Part shown: in pieces, positions 34,092-42,214 of the stretch
Numbering within the stretch: the stretch's first letter is position 1
How the letters are laid out: each line of letters begins with the position of its first letter
Assembly: GCF_043641555.1 (NCBI RefSeq)
Contig: NZ_JBHZRJ010000001.1
Location: 744,001 to 808,000, forward strand
Origin: Saccharospirillum alexandrii_A
Lineage (GTDB): Bacteria; Pseudomonadota; Gammaproteobacteria; Pseudomonadales; Natronospirillaceae
Direction of reading: 5' to 3'
DNA: 64,000 bases
Notes under the pieces: model-generated
Told to the model about the DNA's origin: nothing
The model's input: only the letters and a program-made list of their open reading frames with translations
The model's database searches: none
Program-made: the position numbers and the translations under genes

Positions 34092-34943
34092 TTATTTTTC
34101 CTGCTCTATCAGGCCTTTGACGAATAGTTTTTGCATGCCCAGCACCACAATAACCGGTGGCAGCATGGCCAGAATGGTGGTGGTCATGATGATGTTCCAC
34201 GGAATGTTGCCTTCACCGGCCGACATCAGGCGTTTGATCACCATGACGATGGTGTAGTAATCCTCATCGGTGGTAATCAGCAATGGCCAGAGGTACTGGT
34301 TCCAGCCGTAGATAAACAAGATGACAAACAGGGCAGCAATGTTGTTGACCGACAAGGGCAACAAAATATCCTTGAAGAACTTGTACGGGCCGGCGCCGTC
34401 TATGCGTGCCGCTTCCATCAGCGAGCTCGGCACCGACATGAAAAACTGCCGGAACAGAAAGGTTGCCGTAGCACTGGCGATCAGCGGAATGGTCAGGCCG
34501 GCATAGGAATTCAGCATCCCCAAGCTGGCGACCACTTCATAGGTTGGCAGAATGCGGACCTCCACTGGCAGCATCAGCGTCAGGAAAATCAGCCAGAAGC
34601 AGGTTTTGCGAAACGGAAACCGAAAGTAGACGATGGCGTAGGCCGATAGAATGGAAATCACAATTTTACCGACGGCGATTACCATAGCCATGATGAAACT
34701 GTTCCACATCATCCAGGAGGCCGAAACGCTGACACCGAGCACGCGCTCTTCGTTAGACAGCACACGTCGGAAGTTGCCAAACCCTTCCTCGCCAAACCAC
34801 AACGGCATCAGACCAGAGACAAATTCGCTCGACGAATTGGTGGAAGCCACCAGGGCAATCCAGATCGGGAAGCCAATAATAAACACACCCAGAATCAGAA
34901 CCAGGTGCCGGGTTACGGTAAGCCAGGGGCGATTCTCAACCAT
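34092..34943 (-). CDS. ugpE: glycerol-3-phosphate ABC transporter permease UgpE
   Basis: A 283-residue MalG-type permease with six predicted helices. The EAA loop reads EAARIDGAGPYKFFKDILLPLS. Its start touches the ugpA stop (1-bp overlap), and ugpC follows after 6 bp. Together with UgpA it forms the membrane channel. Confidence 0.94.
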   Translation of the reverse strand: MVENRPWLTVTRHLVLILGVFIIGFPIWIALVASTNSSSEFVSGLMPLWFGEEGFGNFRRVLSNEERVLGVSVSASWMMWNSFIMAMVIAVGKIVISILSAYAIVYFRFPFRKTCFWLIFLTLMLPVEVRILPTYEVVASLGMLNSYAGLTIPLIASATATFLFRQFFMSVPSSLMEAARIDGAGPYKFFKDILLPLSVNNIAALFVILFIYGWNQYLWPLLITTDEDYYTIVMVIKRLMSAGEGNIPWNIIMTTTILAMLPPVIVVLGMQKLFVKGLIEQEK

Positions 34944-35824
34944 CAGTATTGCACCTTCTTCTCAACGTAACGGAACTGAACAACCGTCAGCGTAATCACA
35001 ATAATCATCAGAATGACCGACTGGGCCGCCGAGCCGCCAAGATCAAGCCCGACAAAACCGTCTTCGTACACCTTGTACACCAGTGTCTTGGTCGAGCTGC
35101 CAGGCCCGCCGAGGGTGGTGGCGTGAATCACACCGAAGGTTTCGAAGAAGGCATACACAATGTTCACCACCAGCAAGAAGAAAGCAGTAGGCGAAAGTAG
35201 CGGAAACACAATTTGCCAGAAGCGTTTGAACGGACTGGCGCCATCGATGGCCGCCGCTTCAATCAGCGAGCGGGGAATGGCCTGCAGGCCTGCGAGGAAA
35301 AACAAAAAGTTATAGCTGATCTGCTTCCAGGCCGAGGCAATCACCACCACCGTCATCGCTTCACCGGAATTGACGTAATGGTTCCAGTCATAACCGAAGG
35401 CGTCCATCCAGAACGGCAACACACCCATGGAAGGGTTAAACATCAGCCACCACAACACGGCAGCAACAACCGGTGCCACCGCATAGGGCCAGATCAACAG
35501 CGTTTTATAGGCGGAAGCGCCTTTCACCACCCGGTCGGCCATGGCGGCTAGCAACAGCGCGAGAATCATACCGACCAGTGCGACCATGGCGCTGAATACA
35601 AAGGTAACGCGGACACTGTTCCAGTATTCCGGGTCTTCCAGCAAATAGATGAAATTCTCGAACCAGACAAACTCCACCGAGAAACCAAAGGCATCTTCAA
35701 TCAGAAACGATTGATAGAGCGCCTGACCCGCAGGCCAGATAAAAAACACCAGCGTGATAATCAGCTGGGGGGCAAGCAAAAAAAAGGGCAGCACTTTATG
35801 GCTGAAAACCGCATTGTCGTGCAT
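34943..35824 (-). CDS. ugpA: glycerol-3-phosphate ABC transporter permease UgpA
   Basis: A 293-residue MalF-type permease with six helices and an EAA loop at EAAAIDGASPFKRFWQIVFPLL. A gap of about 300 bp containing structured repeat copy B separates it from ugpB. The start ATG at 35824 gives the usual UgpA length. Confidence 0.94.
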   Translation of the reverse strand: MHDNAVFSHKVLPFFLLAPQLIITLVFFIWPAGQALYQSFLIEDAFGFSVEFVWFENFIYLLEDPEYWNSVRVTFVFSAMVALVGMILALLLAAMADRVVKGASAYKTLLIWPYAVAPVVAAVLWWLMFNPSMGVLPFWMDAFGYDWNHYVNSGEAMTVVVIASAWKQISYNFLFFLAGLQAIPRSLIEAAAIDGASPFKRFWQIVFPLLSPTAFFLLVVNIVYAFFETFGVIHATTLGGPGSSTKTLVYKVYEDGFVGLDLGGSAAQSVILMIIVITLTVVQFRYVEKKVQY

Positions 35825-35972
35825 GGTTTGGCTCGTTGCGCAAAAGTGAAAAAGGACGCCGTCATCCTATGAAAAATAATTGGGTGCCGGCGTTAAAAGG
35901 AGCTAGAGGGCTCCATTGCTGTTTCATGCAGTCTCAAGTATTAAGCTTCGCCGAGGAGACAAGCGGCGGGTG

Positions 35973-36065
35973 CCGGATGTACCTCTGTGGGGTAGTCCGC
36001 AGCAGGGATGCTGCGGCCTAGGCTCCATGGACGGATTAACGCCGACCCCACAGGGGTACATCCGG
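35973..36065. repeat. dispersed structured repeat, copy B (ugpB-ugpA gap)
   Basis: The outer arms CCGGATGTACCTCTGTGGGG and CCCCACAGGGGTACATCCGG pair over about 20 bp with one wobble. The inner hairpin CCGCAGCA-GGGA-TGCTGCGG is identical to copy A, and the linker is almost identical. It lies within the ugp transcript between the binding-protein gene and the permease genes, where stem-loops commonly protect the upstream message. Confidence 0.9.
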
Positions 36066-36128
36066 TGGCCAGTGCGGACCAATGCCACCCAGGCAAACCC
36101 CAACTCGAACTTGAGTTGCAACGCTACA

Positions 36129-37430
36129 TTATCGATTGGCGCGTTCGAAGCGGCGCAGCTGGTCATTGCCGCGATCGGTTGCGGTGTTCAGCGCTTCTTC
36201 AGCCGTCGCTTCGCCGTTCCAGACGGATTCGAGCGCTTCATCGATGATGCCGCGAATCTGCGGGAAGTTACCGAGGCGCAGGCCGCGTGAATTGGCCGTA
36301 GGCTCAACAGAGGTCATCTGGTTGATGGAGGTATCGGTGCCCGGGTTTTCACGGTAGAAACCCTGTTCTTTCGTCAGCTCAATGGCTTCATAGGTAACCG
36401 GTAGGTAACCGGAGAACTGGTGCCAGTCGGCCTGAACTTCCGGCAATGACAGATAGTCAAAGAAGGCTGCAACCGCCTCGTAGTTGGCATCGTCATGGCC
36501 GCGCAGTGTCCACAGGGTGGCGCCACCGATGATGGTGTTCTGCGGGGTGTCGATGACTGCTTCCCAGTACGGCAACTGGCTCACGCCGAATTCAAACTGG
36601 GCATTGCGATTAATACCGGCATAACCAGCGGAAGACTCGGTGTACATGCCGCATTCTTCACTGTAGAACTTGGCAGAGCCTTCATTGGTGCGGCCGGAAT
36701 AGCTGAAAATGCCTTCCTGCTGCCATTCGCCCATTTGCTCGATGTGGGCAATCTGAACGTCGGAGTTGAACACCAGCTCGGTGTCCATGCCGCCGAAGCC
36801 ATTGGCTTTAGTGGCAAAAGGCACGTTGTGACGAGCCGACAGGTTTTCCAGGTGAATCCAGGATTGCCAGGCCGTGGTGAAGCCACAGTCGTAACCGGCT
36901 TCCAGCAGCTTGTTGCCGAACTCATCCATTTCTTCCCAGGTGCGCGGGCCGCGATCGGGCAGGCCAGCCTCGGCGAACATGGCTTTGTTGTAGTACAGCA
37001 CCGGCGTCGAGCTGTTGAACGGCATGGACAGCATGTTGCCATTTTCATCAGCGTAGTAGCCGGTAACACTGCTCAGATAGTCTTCCTGATTAAAGCCGTC
37101 GCTCAGCTCATCCATCATCTGGTACATCGGGTAGATGGCGCCTTCAGCGGCCATCATGGTGGCGGTGCCGACTTCATAAACCTGCACGATTTCTGGCTGT
37201 TCACCGGAACGGAAGGCCGCAATGGCGCCGGTCATGGTGTCGTTGTAGTTGCCACGGTAGGTGGCATTGACCACGTAATCGGACTGGGAGCCGTTGAATT
37301 CAGCAACGATCTCATCGACTTTCTCACCCAGGGCGCCGCCCATGGCGTGCCAGAGTTCGATTTCGGTGGCCGCAAAAGCCTGGCTTGCGCCCAGGGCGCT
37401 GACCGCGAGGACTAACAGTTTCTTGTTCAT
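36129..37430 (-). CDS. ugpB: glycerol-3-phosphate periplasmic binding protein
   Basis: A 433-residue solute-binding protein with a Sec signal peptide (MNKKLLVLAVSALGASQAFA, cleavage before ATEIELW). The mature N-terminal part IELWHAMGGALGEKVDEIV and the later SSTPVLYYNKAMFAEAG and GGATLWTLRG segments are UgpB-like. It is first in the operon, downstream of a control region with TTCGAACGA-type repeats. It delivers glycerol-3-phosphate or glycerophosphodiesters to UgpAE. Confidence 0.94.
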   Translation of the reverse strand: MNKKLLVLAVSALGASQAFAATEIELWHAMGGALGEKVDEIVAEFNGSQSDYVVNATYRGNYNDTMTGAIAAFRSGEQPEIVQVYEVGTATMMAAEGAIYPMYQMMDELSDGFNQEDYLSSVTGYYADENGNMLSMPFNSSTPVLYYNKAMFAEAGLPDRGPRTWEEMDEFGNKLLEAGYDCGFTTAWQSWIHLENLSARHNVPFATKANGFGGMDTELVFNSDVQIAHIEQMGEWQQEGIFSYSGRTNEGSAKFYSEECGMYTESSAGYAGINRNAQFEFGVSQLPYWEAVIDTPQNTIIGGATLWTLRGHDDANYEAVAAFFDYLSLPEVQADWHQFSGYLPVTYEAIELTKEQGFYRENPGTDTSINQMTSVEPTANSRGLRLGNFPQIRGIIDEALESVWNGEATAEEALNTATDRGNDQLRRFERANR

Positions 37431-37478
37431 CAGACGTTCTCACTCTTTTTAGTGTGACTTGAGTTTGTTGTTCATGTT

Positions 37479-37620
37479 TTTTCGAACGAGCATTAAAAAT
37501 AGCATCGAACGAAAATAATTGACAAGCGAATTCGACCATACAGGCAGAAAATGACAGTTTTATGATCGTTTGAGATTTATTTTCATCGCTTTATACATCT
37601 TGTGGTTCGAACGAACATGA
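37479..37620. promoter_or_regulatory. candidate DeoR/GlpR operators upstream of ugpB
   Basis: TCGAACGA-centred motifs occur three times between ugpB and sbcD: TTTTCGAACGAGCATT near 37479, ATCGAACGAAAAT near 37504, and GGTTCGAACGAACATGA at 37604-37620. They resemble GlpR-type half-sites (TTCG...CGAA with flanking ATG/CAT). The intergenic region also shows TTGTCA/TATTTT-like promoter elements toward ugpB, but these are weak. Confidence 0.6.
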
Positions 37621-37720
37621 CAGCGAAAATGCGCTGAACAGCGTCGACTTCGTTCAGGGACGGCTTTAATCCGGTCACGAGACCGGCTAAGGTTGGCGAC
37701 CCGAATCCGGAACCGACGCA

Positions 37721-38866
37721 ATGAAGCTGCTGCACACCTCCGACTGGCACCTGGGCCGACAATTTCACAACCAGTCACTGCTGGCCGATCAGGCCGGGGT
37801 GCTGGATCAGGTCATCGACTATGTGGAAGCGGAACAGATCGACGTCGTGCTGATTTCCGGCGACATTTACGACCGGTCGGTGCCCCCGGCCGAAGCCGTC
37901 ACCTTGCTAAACCAGACCCTGCGCCGGCTCTGCGTCGACCTGGCGGTGCCGGTGATCATGATCAGTGGCAATCACGACAGCCCCGAGCGTCTGGGCTTCG
38001 GCGCCGGGCTGATGCAGGGTGCGGGTCTGCACATTCTCAGCGACCTGGCGCTGGTGGATACGCCCGTCATCATTCCGCACGCCGGGGGCGACGTGGCGTT
38101 TTACGGCATTCCCTATTGTCAGCCGGAGCATGTTCGGTCTGTCTTCGACGAAAATGTACGCAGCTTCGACGAGGCCCATACGTTTTTGGTCGAGCGCATC
38201 AAAGCGGCGTTTCAGCCGGGCCAGCGACGGGTGCTGCTATCCCACTGTTTTGTCAGCGGCGCCGAGGAAAGCGATTCGGAACGGCCGCTGTCACTGGGCG
38301 GGGCCGATACCGTTCGCTGGCAACCGATGCGCGATTTCGACTACGTTGCGCTCGGCCATCTGCACGCGCCTCAGTTCCGGGGCGAAGCTCACATTCGGTA
38401 TTCCGGCTCACTGATGAAGTACAGCTTTTCGGAAGTGACGCAGAAAAAAGGCGTCACCCGGGTAGAGCTGCCAGCACAAGGCGAAGCAACCATCACGGCC
38501 CTGCCACTCACACCAGAGCGGGATCTGCGCATCGTAGAAGGCGAGTTCGATACCCTGATGGCCGAGGGTAAAGATGACCCCCGCAACGACGACTACCTGC
38601 TGGTACGCCTTACCGATACTCGCGCCATACTCGATACCCTGAATCAGTTGCGCCAGGTTTACCCCCACGTACTGCATTTGGAAAAACCGGGCCTGGCGCC
38701 CGACCGCCCGGCACAGCTGGCCTCCCGCGAGCAACTGAAGCGCACCGAACTGGAACTGTTCGCCGACTTCTTTGAACAAACTCAGGGCGAAGCCCTGAAC
38801 GACGCCCAGCGTGAGGCGCTGAAAACCGTCATTCAATCGGTGCATCAGAGTGAGGGCCAGGCATGA
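37721..38866 (+). CDS. sbcD: SbcD exonuclease subunit
   Basis: The Mre11-type calcineurin-like nuclease of the SbcCD complex, which cuts hairpins and blocked DNA ends. The 381 residues begin with MKLLHTSDWHLGR and continue with ISGDIYDRSVPP, MISGNHDSPERLG and YVALGHLHAPQ, which hold the Mn-binding Asp, His and Asn residues. It overlaps sbcC by 4 bp. Confidence 0.96.
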   Translation: MKLLHTSDWHLGRQFHNQSLLADQAGVLDQVIDYVEAEQIDVVLISGDIYDRSVPPAEAVTLLNQTLRRLCVDLAVPVIMISGNHDSPERLGFGAGLMQGAGLHILSDLALVDTPVIIPHAGGDVAFYGIPYCQPEHVRSVFDENVRSFDEAHTFLVERIKAAFQPGQRRVLLSHCFVSGAEESDSERPLSLGGADTVRWQPMRDFDYVALGHLHAPQFRGEAHIRYSGSLMKYSFSEVTQKKGVTRVELPAQGEATITALPLTPERDLRIVEGEFDTLMAEGKDDPRNDDYLLVRLTDTRAILDTLNQLRQVYPHVLHLEKPGLAPDRPAQLASREQLKRTELELFADFFEQTQGEALNDAQREALKTVIQSVHQSEGQA

Positions 38867-41800
38867 AGCCACAGCGTCTCAGCATCAGCGCCTTTGGCCC
38901 CTTCGCTGGCGAAGAAGTGGTCGATTTCACCCGCTTTGGCGAGTCGGCCCTTTTTCTGATCAACGGCCCGACCGGCGCCGGTAAAAGCAGTCTGCTCGAT
39001 GCCATTTGCTTCGCCCTCTATGGCGTGACCACCGGCGGCGAGCGCGAAGCCGCCAGCATGCGCTCCGACCAGGCACCCGATGACCTCGACACCTGCATTG
39101 TTTTCGACTTTCAACTCGGGGATACCCTCTACCGGATCGAGCGCACGCCCATTCAGCAAGTCGCCAAGAAACGTGGCGAAGGCGTCACGACGCGACAGGC
39201 CGATGCCAAGCTGTGGCGCATGCCCCCGGCCTTGCTGCCGTCATCGTTTGACGAGCAGGAAGCTGATTTACTGCCCTTAAAAGGCATTCGCGAAATCAAT
39301 GACGAGATTCAAACCCTAACCGGCCTGAACGCCGACCAGTTTCGTCAGGTGATGGTGCTACCTCAGGGCAAGTTCCGCGAACTGTTGTTAGTCTCGTCGA
39401 ACGACCGCGAAGCCATATTCAGTCAGCTGTTCCAGACCCACACCTTCAAAGCCATTGAAGACCGGCTGAAAGAGCAGGCGGCTGAGATCCGCAACCAACG
39501 TGACAAGCTCACCGAACGCCTGGCCGGGCATCTCGATTCGGCAGGCGTGGAGACGGCCGAGGCGCTGGATGAACGCCTGGCAGAACTTGCGCCCGTCGTG
39601 GAAGCCGCACGCACCAAGCAAGCCGACACGCTCAAGGCCGAAGCCAACGCCCGGCGCGCGCAGGAAGACAGCCAGGCACTGCAACAGCAGTTCGAGCAAC
39701 TGGCCAAAGACCAGGCGGCCCGGCGCGACTGGGAAACCCAGGCCAAGGCAATCACAGAAAAAGAAGCTCTGATCAGCGCGGCCCGACAGGCGGAAAAACT
39801 GGGTCCGGTCTGGGAGCGTCAGCAGCAGAGCCAGCGTAACGAGGCCAAAGAGCAGGAAACGCTCGCGCAACTGACGCAGGCAGTCACCGACCTGGAACAG
39901 CAAAAACCGGCCATCGACGCCGAAGTCGCCGCCGCCAGAGACGCCCACGGCGGACTCGATGCGCTGAAATCGGAACAGGACACCCTGACCCGGCTGCGCA
40001 GCCAGAGCGAGCAATTGCGAGCGGGTCAAGCGCGCCTCGCGCGCTCCCGTTCAACCGTTGAACAGCTCGACAAAGACACCCGGGCCCGCAGCGAGCAGAA
40101 GGCCAGCCTGAACGCCCAGCTACAAAGCCTGGAACGCCAGATCGCGGAATCCGGTGATCTTTCTGCCGAGCAGTTGCGGTTGCAGCATCTGCTGGAGCGG
40201 CTGACTCGGCTGGGCAAGCTGAAACGCCGCTGGGTCGAGCTGGATGCAACGGCGACCAAGCAGCACGCCGAGGCCGATCGCTGGCAGCAGGAACTGACCA
40301 GCGCCGAAGCCAGCGCCGATGCCCTGAGAACGGAGGCGCTGAAGCAGGAGCAGGCCTGGCATTTGGGGCAAGCGGCTCAGTTGGCGACTCAGTTAAATGA
40401 AGGGCAGCCGTGCCCGGTGTGCGGCAGCGAAGCCCACCCACACCCGGCGCAAGCCGATGCCGAACCGGTTAGCCGGGAGCAGGTTGCCCAAGCGCGCACC
40501 GCACTGGAAACCCAGTTGGCCGCCGTCAGCAAGGCCCAGCAAGCCCGAGATCGGGCCCGCCACAGCGCGGAAGAGGCAAGCCAGCAAGCACAGCGGTTGC
40601 GGGAAGATCTGGAAGAGTACGCCGACCGGTCGATGGAAGACCTGGAGCAGGATTACAAAGTAAACCAGCGTACCCTCAAAACACTGCAGCAACAGGCCGA
40701 AGCACTGGCAAGCGCCAAAACCCAGCTGGAGAGTACCCGCCAGAATATCAGCCAGATCGACCAGCAAGACGCCGAAGCCAGGCCGTTGCGCGAGCAGGCC
40801 GTGAGCGAAAAAGCCGCCGCCGAGCAGGCGGTCGACAGCCTCGAACAAGCCATTCCCGAAGCCTATCGAGTCGCGGGCGCACTGGAGGCCCGGCTGGGCG
40901 AGGTTGCCCGGAACATCGAACAGATCAGCCAGCGTTGGGAGCAGGCCCAGCAAAAGCAAAACCGTTTCAGTGAGACACTCACCGCAGCCAAGGCACGGGT
41001 TTCGGACCAGACCAACCGGTTGGCAGAGGCCAAACAGGGCCTGGAAGAGGCCGCCAAGCGCTGGCACTCTGCACTGGAAGACAGCCCTTTCGACGCGGAA
41101 GCTGACTTCACCCGAGCGCGTCACGACGAAGCCGAACTTGAGCAATGGCAACGCCAGATCGACGAGCATCGCCAGGCCGGTGAAAAACTCACCTGGTCTA
41201 TTCAGCAACAGGAAACAGCCCTGGCCGATAAAACCAAGCCAGACCTGGCGCAGCTGGAAGCCGACTGGAAACAGACCCAAGCCGCATTGGAAGCCGTAAC
41301 CCGCCACTACGATGAACAGCAAGCCCTGCTAAAAGCGGCCACCGACGTAAAAAAACGCATGGCCGAGACCCTGCAGAAAATCAAACAACTGGAAGCCGAC
41401 TACGGCGTAACCGGCACCCTGGCCGAAGTCGCCAGCGGCAAAAATGGCCAGCGCATCAGTCTGCAGCGGTTCGTACTCAGCGTGCTGCTCGATGACGTGC
41501 TGATCGAAGCCAGCCACCGGCTGACCACCATGAGCAAAGGCCGCTACCAGCTGCTGCGACGGCAAGACAGAACCAAGGGTAACGTGGCTTCAGGGCTGGA
41601 TCTGGATGTCGAAGACGCCTACACAGGCAAATCCCGACCGGTAAACACCCTCTCTGGCGGGGAAAGTTTCATGGCCGCGCTGGCGTTGGCGCTGGGGCTA
41701 TCGGATGTGGTGCAGGCCTATGCGGGTGGGATTCGACTCGATGCTTTGTTCATCGATGAAGGCTTTGGCTCATTGGACCCCGATTCACTGGATCTGGCCA

Positions 41801-41943
41801 TCGAAACCCTGATGGAACTGCGCGCCAATGGCCGCAGTGTGGGGATTATTTCGCATGTGTCGGAGCTGAAGGAGCAGATACCGCAGCGCATAGATGTGCG
41901 GCCTTCGCAGGCGGGTAGCCGGATCGAGATTATTGCGAACTGA
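38863..41943 (+). CDS. sbcC: SbcC exonuclease subunit (SMC-like ATPase)
   Basis: The 1026-residue Rad50-type partner of SbcD. Walker A is INGPTGAGKSS near residue 32; two long coiled coils flank the zinc-hook motif CPVCGSEAH near residue 520. The C-terminal half has LSGGESFMAALALALGLSD and DALFIDEGFGSLD. Processing of long palindromes is its known task, which is relevant because this region is rich in long inverted repeats. Confidence 0.96.
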   Translation: MKPQRLSISAFGPFAGEEVVDFTRFGESALFLINGPTGAGKSSLLDAICFALYGVTTGGEREAASMRSDQAPDDLDTCIVFDFQLGDTLYRIERTPIQQVAKKRGEGVTTRQADAKLWRMPPALLPSSFDEQEADLLPLKGIREINDEIQTLTGLNADQFRQVMVLPQGKFRELLLVSSNDREAIFSQLFQTHTFKAIEDRLKEQAAEIRNQRDKLTERLAGHLDSAGVETAEALDERLAELAPVVEAARTKQADTLKAEANARRAQEDSQALQQQFEQLAKDQAARRDWETQAKAITEKEALISAARQAEKLGPVWERQQQSQRNEAKEQETLAQLTQAVTDLEQQKPAIDAEVAAARDAHGGLDALKSEQDTLTRLRSQSEQLRAGQARLARSRSTVEQLDKDTRARSEQKASLNAQLQSLERQIAESGDLSAEQLRLQHLLERLTRLGKLKRRWVELDATATKQHAEADRWQQELTSAEASADALRTEALKQEQAWHLGQAAQLATQLNEGQPCPVCGSEAHPHPAQADAEPVSREQVAQARTALETQLAAVSKAQQARDRARHSAEEASQQAQRLREDLEEYADRSMEDLEQDYKVNQRTLKTLQQQAEALASAKTQLESTRQNISQIDQQDAEARPLREQAVSEKAAAEQAVDSLEQAIPEAYRVAGALEARLGEVARNIEQISQRWEQAQQKQNRFSETLTAAKARVSDQTNRLAEAKQGLEEAAKRWHSALEDSPFDAEADFTRARHDEAELEQWQRQIDEHRQAGEKLTWSIQQQETALADKTKPDLAQLEADWKQTQAALEAVTRHYDEQQALLKAATDVKKRMAETLQKIKQLEADYGVTGTLAEVASGKNGQRISLQRFVLSVLLDDVLIEASHRLTTMSKGRYQLLRRQDRTKGNVASGLDLDVEDAYTGKSRPVNTLSGGESFMAALALALGLSDVVQAYAGGIRLDALFIDEGFGSLDPDSLDLAIETLMELRANGRSVGIISHVSELKEQIPQRIDVRPSQAGSRIEIIAN

Positions 41944-41990
41944 CTCGGAACCCAAGCTTCGGAGTTACCAGAGAAGACTAGCGGCGGTTG

Positions 41991-42171
41991 CCGGGTAAGC
42001 CCCTGTGGGGGTAGTCCGCAGCAGGGACTAAAACGCCTGGAGCGTTTTAGCATGAGCGCAGCGAGCCCGAAGGGTGAATCCCATGGATGGGATTCATATC
42101 ATGTGGCCTAGGCCCGAAACGTCGGACCGCCATGGAAGGATTCACGCCGACCCCCACAGGGGCTTACCCGG
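41991..42171. repeat. dispersed structured repeat, copy C with insertion
   Basis: The outer arms CCGGGTAAGCCCCTGTGGGG and CCCCACAGGGGCTTACCCGG are perfectly complementary. The interior starts like copies A and B (GTAGTCCGCAGCAGGGA) and then carries about 95 extra bases with two perfect hairpins, CTAAAACGC-CTGGA-GCGTTTTAG and TGAATCCCA-TGGA-TGGGATTCA, before rejoining at CCATGGA...GGATTCACGCCGA. It lies between the convergent ends of sbcC and the chemoreceptor gene. Confidence 0.9.
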
Positions 42172-42214
42172 TGACCGGCGCGGGCCACTGGCACAAGCCC
42201 AGCGCAAACTGGGG

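Noticed and set aside
40393..41322. Leucine/glycine-rich 309-codon frame antisense to sbcC
   Set aside because: An antisense shadow of a GC-rich coiled-coil gene whose SbcC reading has clear Walker and zinc-hook motifs.
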